Shown here: piece after piece, positions 1 to 5,067 of the stretch
Layout of the letters: each line of letters starts with the position of its first letter
Position numbering within the stretch: the stretch's first letter is position 1
Assembly: GCA_012719335.1 (NCBI GenBank)
Contig: JAAYAO010000461.1
Span: 1 to 10,157 of the forward strand
DNA from: Propionibacterium sp.
GTDB taxonomy: Bacteria > Actinomycetota > Actinomycetes > Propionibacteriales > Propionibacteriaceae
Direction of reading: 5' to 3'
Length of the DNA stretch: 10,157 nt
Notes under the pieces: model-generated
Told to the model about the DNA's origin: nothing
The model's input: the letters and a program-made list of their open reading frames with translations, nothing else
Databases searched by the model: none
Translations under genes and position numbers: made by a program

Positions 1-29
1 CCGCCGCGTTTACGCGGCGTGTCGAAATC
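1..29. repeat. REP-like palindromic repeat, copy 1 (cut by window start)
   Basis: This copy matches bases 99-127 at 28 of 29 positions. Its core is a perfect 6-bp stem, GCCGCG/CGCGGC, around a 4-base loop (TTTA), followed by GTGTCGAAATC. The left outer arm lies outside the window. Read on the other strand, it has the GATTTCGACACGCC...GGCTCAA layout that I associate with dispersed intergenic palindromes of actinomycetes; that link is from memory of the pattern. Confidence 0.75.
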
Positions 30-83
30 CTGCGACCACATCCGCCTGCCGCACCCCGAGCAAGCCTTCGCGCCGCGTTCCCT

Positions 84-127
84 CCTACGGTGATTGAGCC
101 GCCGCGTTTGCGCGGCGTGTCGAAATC
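84..127. repeat. REP-like palindromic repeat, copy 2
   Basis: This is the complete version of the repeat at 1-29. The outer arms GATTGAGC (93-100) and GTCGAAATC (119-127) are imperfect inverted repeats of each other, and they flank the perfect GCCGCG/CGCGGC stem with loop TTTG. The single difference from copy 1 lies in the loop, so the stem is conserved while the loop varies. That pattern fits a folded DNA or RNA element. Confidence 0.75.
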
Positions 128-177
128 TCGTGACCCCTCCCGCGTCACTTTCCCCGAGTCTCCTGACCGCCACCCGG

Positions 178-252
178 TGACTGAACCCGCAAGCATGACG
201 GTCACCGTGACCACTATGGCTTCGGTAGCGCTGAGGCTTGCGGTCTCAGTCA
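178..252 (+). repeat. 75-bp element with inverted-repeat ends, copy A
   Basis: The ends are 17-bp imperfect inverted repeats, TGACTGAACCCGCAAGC (178-194) and GCTTGCGGTCTCAGTCA (236-252), matching at 15 of 17 positions. Near the middle lies GGTCACCGTGACC (200-212), a second dyad around a single central base. Copy B (324-398) has exactly the same length and differs at 7 of 75 positions. It is too short to encode a protein. A small non-autonomous mobile element or a folded REP-type element would fit; neither is proven. Confidence 0.8.
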
Positions 253-323
253 TCGGCGGAGATGAGGAGGTTGGGTGAAGGTTGAGCTGTTGACACCCGG
301 CCGCAGCCCGGCTCCTGTCTGCC

Positions 324-398
324 TGACTGAAGCCGCAAGTATGGCGGTCACCGTGACCACTGTGGGTTCGGTGGCGCTGAGGCTTGCGGTCTCAGCCA
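324..398 (+). repeat. 75-bp element with inverted-repeat ends, copy B
   Basis: Direct repeat of the element at 178-252: 68 of 75 positions are identical, with no gaps. The terminal arms TGACTGAAGCCGCAAGT (324-340) and GCTTGCGGTCTCAGCCA (382-398) and the central GGTCACCGTGACC dyad are all kept. Most differences are isolated substitutions outside the arms. I see no obvious flanking target-site duplication. Confidence 0.8.
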
Positions 399-504
399 CG
401 ACGGGCACGTGAGGTGAACGAATCTTCTTGCTGCTGGATCGTCAATGAGCCGCTGACCGGTACTCGCAGAACGGGGCCCGACCCTGCCGTTCGTCCGGCA
501 CTGA

Positions 505-579
505 TGACTGGATCCTCAAGCCTCGCCGGCGCCGAAGCCATAGTGGCCGTGGCTCCGCCCAGGCTTGCGTTTTGAGTCA
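505..579 (-). repeat. 75-bp element, inverted and diverged copy C
   Basis: The reverse complement of copy A aligns to this stretch over exactly 75 bases without a gap, at roughly two thirds identity. It includes a shared run of 15 bases in the middle (CCGAAGCCATAGTGG, 532-546) and both terminal arms (TGACTGGATCCTCAAGCC at 505, GGCTTGCGTTTTGAGTCA at 562). Equal length in the opposite orientation supports a discrete element that can sit either way round. The central GGTCACCGTGACC dyad of copies A and B is lost here. Confidence 0.65.
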
Positions 580-696
580 TTGGGGGACATCACCGCCGGC
601 GACGGGACGACGAACGTCACTGGGGGACTCACGGCTCGGCGGCGAAGACTGCGAACGTCAATGGGGACACCACCGCTCGGCGGCGGGACGACGAAT
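576..696. repeat. Three decayed ~40-bp tandem units
   Basis: Three successive units begin at 576, 616 and 657. Each opens with GTCA(T/C/A)TGGGGGAC or GTCAATGGGGAC and continues through an ACCGCYSGGCGGCG-type segment to GGGACGACGAAC or a close variant. Unit lengths are about 40, 41 and 40 bases. The first unit overlaps the right end of the 75-bp copy C by four bases. The units are diverged, so this looks like an old array. I cannot assign a function. Confidence 0.6.
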
Positions 697-731
697 GCGG
701 AGGCGGGGACGGAAAGTGTCCGGAATTGACA

Positions 732-757
732 CGGCACCCGCCAATGGGCGGGTGCCG
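732..757. terminator. Strong hairpin, terminator-like
   Basis: CGGCACCCGCC (732-742) and GGCGGGTGCCG (747-757) form a perfect 11-bp GC-rich stem around the loop AATG. No run of T follows on either strand, which is common for terminators of high-GC actinomycetes. It may end transcription coming from upstream of the window. A structural role in the surrounding repeats cannot be excluded. Confidence 0.5.
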
Positions 758-796
758 CATCGCACTTCAGCTCAGGTGATCATGCGCAAATCTAGT

Positions 797-824
797 GTTG
801 GTCTCGGGCAGTCCCGGAGCCAAC
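797..824. other. Imperfect hairpin of unknown role
   Basis: GTTGGTCTCGGG (797-808) can pair with CCCGGAGCCAAC (813-824) around the loop CAGT. In RNA this gives one C-A mismatch and two G-U pairs in 12. It lies in a gene-free stretch between the strong hairpin and the ssd operon and could be part of a small RNA or leader. There is no independent support for either. Confidence 0.25.
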
Positions 825-955
825 TAATCCTGTACGACGGTGGGTCGCTGCGTGGGTGCCTGGCTGTTGTGCTTCGGTTTCGGACCTCTCGGTCGTTCAC
901 CGTGTAATCATTGTTGCCCGAAACGCCCCGGATTCCAAGCCTTTTCGACGTGTTG

Positions 956-1078
956 TTTTCCACATGTTTTCGGTGGCCCGAGCACTATGAATTTCGCCGT
1001 CATTTCGGTAATGTCTGACTTATCTGGGCAACTTTCCCGGCCTGTTTTCCACAGGCCTGTGGCATGCCGTTCTCCACA
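956..1078 (+). promoter_or_regulatory. Cluster of three DnaA-box-like 9-mers before ssd
   Basis: TTTTCCACA occurs at 956-964 and 1045-1053, and TTCTCCACA at 1070-1078, all in the same orientation. They match the shared part of the bacterial DnaA box (TTWTCCACA, with mycobacterial TTSTCCACA) at all or all but one position. They sit in the most AT-rich part of the window, directly before a gene for a division-site protein. No dnaA, dnaN or other origin gene is present, so this is not a normal oriC. A regulatory or DnaA-titration role is inference. Confidence 0.4.
1049..1062. promoter_or_regulatory. 14-bp perfect palindrome CCACAGGCCTGTGG
   Basis: The 14 bases are self-complementary and overlap the second DnaA-box-like site. 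Placed 67 bases before the ssd start, it could be an operator for a dimeric regulator. A 14-bp palindrome is expected by chance about once in a window of this size, so the position matters more than the symmetry. Confidence 0.3.
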
Positions 1079-1129
1079 GATTTTCGCGCGGCAGGGAAAA
1101 GTCCGTCGCGGATGCCCACCGTAAGGGGT

Positions 1130-2170
1130 ATGACCGCTTTCTCCCCTCGAACCCCCATCCTGGTGTGCACCCGTGACGAGTCGGTGCTGGACGCCGTGCT
1201 CGCGGCCGGGGCCGCTGCCGGTGAGCAGATCGACCCGATCACCGACCCCGGGCGGATGGCCTCCGGATGGTCCAGTGCCGGTGCGGTGTTCATCGGCGCC
1301 GACTGCGCGGCCGGGGTCGCCGCCCTCGGCCTGCCGCCGCGCGAACGGGTGCATCTGGTCGGCGCCGACGCCGCCGAGCTCGCCCGCTGGTCGATGCTGC
1401 TCGGGGCGGCGGTGGCGGTGATCCCGGAGGCGGCCGACCATCTGGTCACCGCAGTGCTGGGTGGCGGCGGCACCGATACCCCGGTGCTCGCGCTGGTGGG
1501 GGCCGTCGGGGGCGTCGGTACCTCCACCCTGGCGGCCGGGGTGGCACTGCTCAGCCGGCGGCCCACCCTGTTGGTGGACGCCGACCCCGATGGCGGTGGA
1601 CTTGACCTCGTCCTGGGGGTGGAGGCCGAACCGGGGTGGCGGTGGCCCGACCTGACCCATGCCCGCGGCCACCTCGGCGGTCTGCGTGGCCAGTTGCCCG
1701 GGCTCGACGAGGTGGAGGTGCTGTCGGGTGGCCGGGGCCGGGAACAGGCCGGTGAACCACCTCCGGAGGCGATGGCAGCGGTGCTCGCCGCCGGACGGCA
1801 CGGCCACGACTGGGTGGTCGTCGACGCCGGCCGCGGGCGCGGCGTCACGGCCCGCGACGCGCTGCGCCATGCCGATCGAGTGCTGGTGGTCACCACCACC
1901 GAGGTGCGGGCGGTGGCCGCCGCCGACGGGTGCATCCGCCGCCTGCGGGCCGAGCGGTTGCCGGTCGACGGGGTACTGCTGCGCACCGTGAAGGGTGCGG
2001 GCATTGCCGCCGACGACGTGAGCGCAGCGGTGGGTGCGCCGATCTGGGCCGGGGTGCCGGCTGACCGGGGTGTCGCGGCCGCGGCACGATGCGGCGGGCC
2101 ACCCGACCGGGGTGCCGGACGCCGGTGGCGGCGCGGCTGCCTGGATGTGGTGCACCGGGTGCTGCCATGA
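1130..2170 (+). CDS. ssd: Septum-site-determining protein Ssd (MinD/ParA-like, Tad-linked)
   Basis: The 346-residue product resembles the actinobacterial Ssd family (mycobacterial Rv3660c type), a MinD/ParA-like protein tied to septum placement and to Tad loci, where a related protein acts as the TadZ/CpaE localiser. An N-terminal receiver-like region (about 1-115) precedes a deviant Walker A loop, GAVGGVGTST (124-133). That loop has no lysine, as in mycobacterial Ssd as I remember it. The motif VDADPDGGGLDL and the family segment PGWRWPDL follow. In-frame ATGs at 1064 and 1112 are alternatives. I chose 1130 because family similarity begins just after it (PILVCTRDESVLDAV). The only purine-rich tract, AAGGGG at 1123-1128, is too close to be a normal ribosome binding site, so the start is uncertain. 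The stop overlaps the tadA start (ATGA), which implies translational coupling. Confidence 0.85.
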   Translation: MTAFSPRTPILVCTRDESVLDAVLAAGAAAGEQIDPITDPGRMASGWSSAGAVFIGADCAAGVAALGLPPRERVHLVGADAAELARWSMLLGAAVAVIPEAADHLVTAVLGGGGTDTPVLALVGAVGGVGTSTLAAGVALLSRRPTLLVDADPDGGGLDLVLGVEAEPGWRWPDLTHARGHLGGLRGQLPGLDEVEVLSGGRGREQAGEPPPEAMAAVLAAGRHGHDWVVVDAGRGRGVTARDALRHADRVLVVTTTEVRAVAAADGCIRRLRAERLPVDGVLLRTVKGAGIAADDVSAAVGAPIWAGVPADRGVAAAARCGGPPDRGAGRRWRRGCLDVVHRVLP

Positions 2171-3297
2171 GCGACCTGACGATCGTCCGCCCACATCTGG
2201 CCGAACTGGGCCGGCCCCCGACCGCCACCGATGTGGCCGAGGCGATGCGGCGCTCGGGGCTGGTGGTGACCGACCGGGGCGTCCGGGTGCTGATGGCCGA
2301 ACTGCGTCGGGATTCCCAGGGCGCCGGCCTGCTCGATCCGTTGTTGGCCGACCCGCAAGTGACCGATGTGCTGGTCAACGGTGCCGATCAGGTCTGGGTC
2401 GACCGCGGGCGTGGCCCGGAACGCACCGACCTGCGCTTCGCCGACGAGGACGACCTGCGCCGGTTGGCGGTGCGGATGGCCAATCAGGTGGGCCGTCCGC
2501 TCGACGACGCCCATCCTTTCGTCGACGCCCGGCTCGCCGACGGTACCCGGGTGCACGCGGTGCTGGCCGGGGTCGCCGCACCCGGCACCTGCCTGTCGCT
2601 GCGGATCCCGGCCCGTCGCCGGATGACGCTGGACGACTGGGTGCGGGTCGGTTCCCTCGACCCGGCGGGGGCACACCTGTTGCGGACCATCGTCGGTCAA
2701 CGCCTGGCGTACTTGGTGTCGGGTGGAACCGGCAGTGGGAAAACCACCTTGCTGGCGGCGCTGTTGGCCGAGATTCCGGCCGATGAGCGCATCGTGCTGG
2801 TCGAGGATTCCCGGGAGCTCAACCCCGACCACCCGCATTGCGTCCGGTTGGAGGGGCGGCCGGCCAACGCCGAGGGGGCCGGTGCGATCACCCTGACCAG
2901 TCTGGTGCGGCAGGCCCTGCGGATGCGGCCCGATCGGGTGGTGCTCGGGGAAGTGCGTGGGGCCGAACTGTGCGATCTGTTGACCGCCCTGAACACCGGG
3001 CACGAGGGTGGCTGCGGAACGGTGCATGCCAACTCCGCCGGCGATGTGCCGGCCAGGTTGGAGGCGTTGGCGGCCCTGGGTGGGCTGGGCCGGGCGGCCA
3101 CCCACGCCCAGGTCGCGGCCGCCCTGGATGTGGTGATTCACCTGAGTCGGGGCCGGGACGGGCGGCGCCGGTTGAGTGAGATCGGGGTGTTCACCCGTAC
3201 CGGGGACGGGGTGATCGAGGTGGTGCCGGCGGTGGTGTTCGACCCCACCCCGCGCCCCGGGCCGGGAGCCGGGCTGTTGGAAGGGAAACTGCGGTGA
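2167..3297 (+). CDS. tadA: TadA/CpaF-type pilus assembly and secretion ATPase
   Basis: This 376-residue hexameric-type secretion ATPase (type II/IV, VirB11-like) would power assembly of Tad/Flp pili or a related type II-like machine from the cytoplasmic face. The N-terminal domain (about 1-170) is followed by Walker A GGTGSGKTT (186-194, K192), an Asp-box region around VLVEDSREL, Walker B VVLGEVRG (258-265, E262), and the His-box GHEGGCGTVHAN ending near 289 (H279, H287). Length and motif order are normal for the family, and all catalytic residues I can check are present. ATG at 2167 overlaps the ssd stop. A longer frame opens at 2089 but would run through the ssd tail, so I rejected it. The stop overlaps the GTG start of tadB. 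Confidence 0.95.
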   Translation: MSDLTIVRPHLAELGRPPTATDVAEAMRRSGLVVTDRGVRVLMAELRRDSQGAGLLDPLLADPQVTDVLVNGADQVWVDRGRGPERTDLRFADEDDLRRLAVRMANQVGRPLDDAHPFVDARLADGTRVHAVLAGVAAPGTCLSLRIPARRRMTLDDWVRVGSLDPAGAHLLRTIVGQRLAYLVSGGTGSGKTTLLAALLAEIPADERIVLVEDSRELNPDHPHCVRLEGRPANAEGAGAITLTSLVRQALRMRPDRVVLGEVRGAELCDLLTALNTGHEGGCGTVHANSAGDVPARLEALAALGGLGRAATHAQVAAALDVVIHLSRGRDGRRRLSEIGVFTRTGDGVIEVVPAVVFDPTPRPGPGAGLLEGKLR

Positions 3298-4070
3298 TCC
3301 TCGCGATGCTCGCCACCCTGGTGGCGGTCGGGTTGGCCTTCGCCCCCGGACGTCCGATCACCCGCTTGGCACCGATTCCGGCCGGGCCCCGACGACGCAA
3401 GGGACGACCGGTGTTGCCGGTGGTGATCGCAGCGGTACTCGTCAGCGCCGTGGTGGCCGGCCCACGGGTCGGCGTGCTGCTGGCGCTCGGCGTCGGCGTG
3501 GCCGCCACCGCGGCAACCCTGTGGAGCCGGTACCGGCGACGTCGGCTGCGGCGGGAACGACGCGTCGAGGTGGCCGAGGGCTGTGCGGTGCTGGCCCGGG
3601 AGGTGCGGGCCGGACGGGCCCCGGTGCAGGCGCTGATGTCGGTGGCCGAGGACCATCCGTCCTTCGCCCCGGCCGCGGCGGCCCATCGGGTCGGCGGTTC
3701 GATTCCCCGAACCCTGCGCGACACCGCGGGGCAACCGGGGCGCGAGGGCATGGCCCAACTGGCGCGCGCCTGGGAGGTGTCGACCCGTACCGGGGCGGCG
3801 CTGGCCCCGACCCTGGACGTGGTGTCGCGGGCATTGCGGGCCGAACAGCAGGTGGCCCGCACCACGGCGGGCGAACTCGCCGCGCCCCGCGCCACCGGCC
3901 AGATGCTCGGCCTGCTGCCGGTGGCGGGCATCGTGCTCGGCTTCCTGCTCGGTGGCAATCCGATCGACTTCCTGCTCACCTCCGGCTACGGGTTGGCCTG
4001 TCTGGTCGGTGGGGTGGGTCTGACCTGCGCGGGCCTGTTGTGGAGCGACCGGTTGGGGGACCCACGATGA
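3294..4070 (+). CDS. tadB: TadB-like inner-membrane platform protein (T2SSF family)
   Basis: The 258-residue product is an inner-membrane platform protein of the GspF/TadB type, expected to sit next to TadA and couple ATP hydrolysis to pilin movement. There is a membrane helix at the N terminus (about 1-17), a hydrophobic hairpin at about 40-74, and a basic stretch RYRRRRLRRERR. The cytosolic T2SSF helical domain carries LAREVRAGRAPVQAL near 100-115. Two C-terminal membrane helices lie at about 202-222 and 227-250. The GTG start at 3294 shares bases with the tadA stop (GTGA). TadB and TadC are diverged paralogues that usually work as a pair. Assignment to TadB rather than TadC rests on gene order. 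Confidence 0.88.
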   Translation: MILAMLATLVAVGLAFAPGRPITRLAPIPAGPRRRKGRPVLPVVIAAVLVSAVVAGPRVGVLLALGVGVAATAATLWSRYRRRRLRRERRVEVAEGCAVLAREVRAGRAPVQALMSVAEDHPSFAPAAAAHRVGGSIPRTLRDTAGQPGREGMAQLARAWEVSTRTGAALAPTLDVVSRALRAEQQVARTTAGELAAPRATGQMLGLLPVAGIVLGFLLGGNPIDFLLTSGYGLACLVGGVGLTCAGLLWSDRLGDPR

Positions 4071-4804
4071 GTATCTGGGTGCTGATGGCGATGGGGGCGG
4101 CCGCGGTTCTGGCCGGGGCACTGATGCCCGGCACAGCCCTGCAACGCCTGCACCGCCGGGCCGACCCCGGCACGGCTCCCGGCCCGACACCCCGGGCACG
4201 GGCACCCTGGGTGGTGGCCGGCGCCGCCGCGGCCCTGGTCGTCGGCTGGCTGCTGTTGCCGGCGGACGGGCTGTGGGCTCTGCCCCTGGTGCTGGTGCCC
4301 GGCGCGATTGCCGGTGAACGGGTGGGCCGACGGATCCCCGACGCCGACCTCCGTCGCCAGCAACGGCGGCGCAGTGCCGAGCTGCCGGCGATCCTGGACC
4401 TGTTGGCCACCTGCCTGGCCGCGGGGTTGCCCCTTCGGTCGGCGGCAGTCGCGGTGCGCGACACCGCCGACGGGCCCGTGCGCGATGATCTGAGCCGGGT
4501 ACTGCACCGGCTGGAACTCGGCGTGCCCGACCGCGATGCCTGGCTGGTGCTGGCCGAGAACCCGCTGTGGCGTGGCATCGCCCGTGACCTGGCTCGGTCG
4601 GTGGCCTCGGGTACCGGGCTGGTCGAAGTACTGCATCAAGCGGCCGAGGACACCCGCCGAGCGCACCACGCCGACCAACTGGAACGGGCCCGCACCGTCG
4701 GGGTGCGCAGTGTCTGGCCGCTGATGGTCTGCTATCTGCCGGCCTTCCTGCTGGTGGGCATCGTGCCGATCATCGGTTCCGCGGTTCTGCGGCTGCTGGG
4801 GTGA
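4067..4804 (+). CDS. tadC: TadC-like inner-membrane platform protein (T2SSF family)
   Basis: The 245-residue product is the second platform protein of the Tad machine. N-terminal membrane helices at about 2-20 and 46-75 lead into a T2SSF domain with ELPAILDLLATCLAAGLPLR and a second typical block around SGTGLVEVLHQAAEDTRR. A final pair of hydrophobic helices ends close to the C terminus (near PLMVCYLPAFLLVGIVPII). ATG at 4067 overlaps the tadB stop (ATGA). It is the last gene of the operon: where actinobacterial Tad loci usually continue with a small Flp pilin and TadE/TadF-like proteins, the next 263 bases have no such frame. Confidence 0.88.
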   Translation: MSIWVLMAMGAAAVLAGALMPGTALQRLHRRADPGTAPGPTPRARAPWVVAGAAAALVVGWLLLPADGLWALPLVLVPGAIAGERVGRRIPDADLRRQQRRRSAELPAILDLLATCLAAGLPLRSAAVAVRDTADGPVRDDLSRVLHRLELGVPDRDAWLVLAENPLWRGIARDLARSVASGTGLVEVLHQAAEDTRRAHHADQLERARTVGVRSVWPLMVCYLPAFLLVGIVPIIGSAVLRLLG

Positions 4805-4860
4805 CTCCGACCGTGTTGCGTCATCCGGGACAAGTCTCGCCGCCTGTCGACCCGGGCCGC

Positions 4861-4902
4861 ACCACCGCGGGTGGTCGTCGATCCCGCGGCCCACCGCGGG
4901 AT
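4861..4902. terminator. Double hairpin after tadC
   Basis: ACCACC/GGTGGT pair around GCG (4861-4875). Immediately after, ATCCCGCGG (4881-4889) pairs perfectly with CCGCGGGAT (4894-4902) around the loop CCCA. The pair lies 57-98 bases past the tadC stop and would suit a GC-rich terminator for the ssd-tad operon. There is no T-run. Confidence 0.5.
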
Positions 4903-5028
4903 GACCCCACGCCCGACTCGGGTGGACCTCATTTCCGGCCCGGGTGAGGGGGGAATACACCCATCGAATGAGCTGCACAGCCCTCTTTCGTTGACGGTGG
5001 GGTCATCCTTCGTCGCACGAGGGCAGGA

Positions 5029-5061
5029 TCTCTCGATAAGAGACGGGCGTCACACTACGAT
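5029..5061 (+). promoter_or_regulatory. Promoter for the kinase operon, leaderless type
   Basis: TACGAT at 5056-5061 fits the -10 pattern TANNNT. TCGATA at 5033-5038 is a 4-of-6 match to a -35 box with a 17-base spacer. Seven bases after the -10 lies the A of the ATG at 5068, so transcription would begin at or next to the start codon. No Shine-Dalgarno sequence precedes the ATG, which agrees with leaderless translation, common in actinomycetes. A small inverted repeat, TCTCT/AGAGA (5029-5043), covers the -35 region and could be an operator. Confidence 0.5.
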
Positions 5062-5067
5062 CGGTAC

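Larger units (their letters stand above)
1..1129. other. Gene-free, repeat-rich intergenic block
   Basis: I see no convincing coding sequence here. The short open frames lack ribosome binding sites, have no recognisable motifs, and run straight through repeat elements. The block holds two copies of a REP-like palindrome, three 75-bp elements with inverted-repeat ends, a decayed tandem array of roughly 40-bp units, a strong hairpin at 732-757, a weaker hairpin at 797-824, and an AT-richer stretch from about 900 to 1085 with DnaA-box-like 9-mers. The density of unrelated repeat types suggests a permissive site that has collected small elements; that is inference. A gene upstream of the window may end shortly before base 1. 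Confidence 0.7.

Noticed and set aside
1..127. CRISPR array
   Set aside because: Only two repeat copies, each a self-complementary palindrome, with no regular spacers and no cas genes.
178..579. Integron attC sites
   Set aside because: Elements have dyads and suitable length, but lack the GTTRRRY/RYYYAAC ends and there are no cassette genes or integrase.
726..731. Perfect TTGACA -35 box
   Set aside because: At the proper spacing the position is occupied by the stem of the hairpin at 732-757 and no -10 hexamer is present; the TTGACA at 290-295 likewise lacks a -10.
900..1085. Chromosomal replication origin
   Set aside because: Only three DnaA-box-like sites and no dnaA, dnaN, rpmH or similar neighbours.
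90..1124. Small open frames in the left intergenic block
   Set aside because: No ribosome binding sites or conserved motifs, and they run through repeat elements whose copies would encode unrelated peptides.
2089..2166. Upstream extension of tadA
   Set aside because: It would overlap the end of ssd by about 80 bases; the ATGA overlap at 2167 and family length favour the shorter start.
1000..3141. Very long minus-strand open frames (713 and 428 codons) opposite ssd and tadA
   Set aside because: They are low-complexity, Arg/Pro/Gly/His-rich translations of the antisense strand of well-recognised genes, typical of GC-rich DNA, with no motifs.
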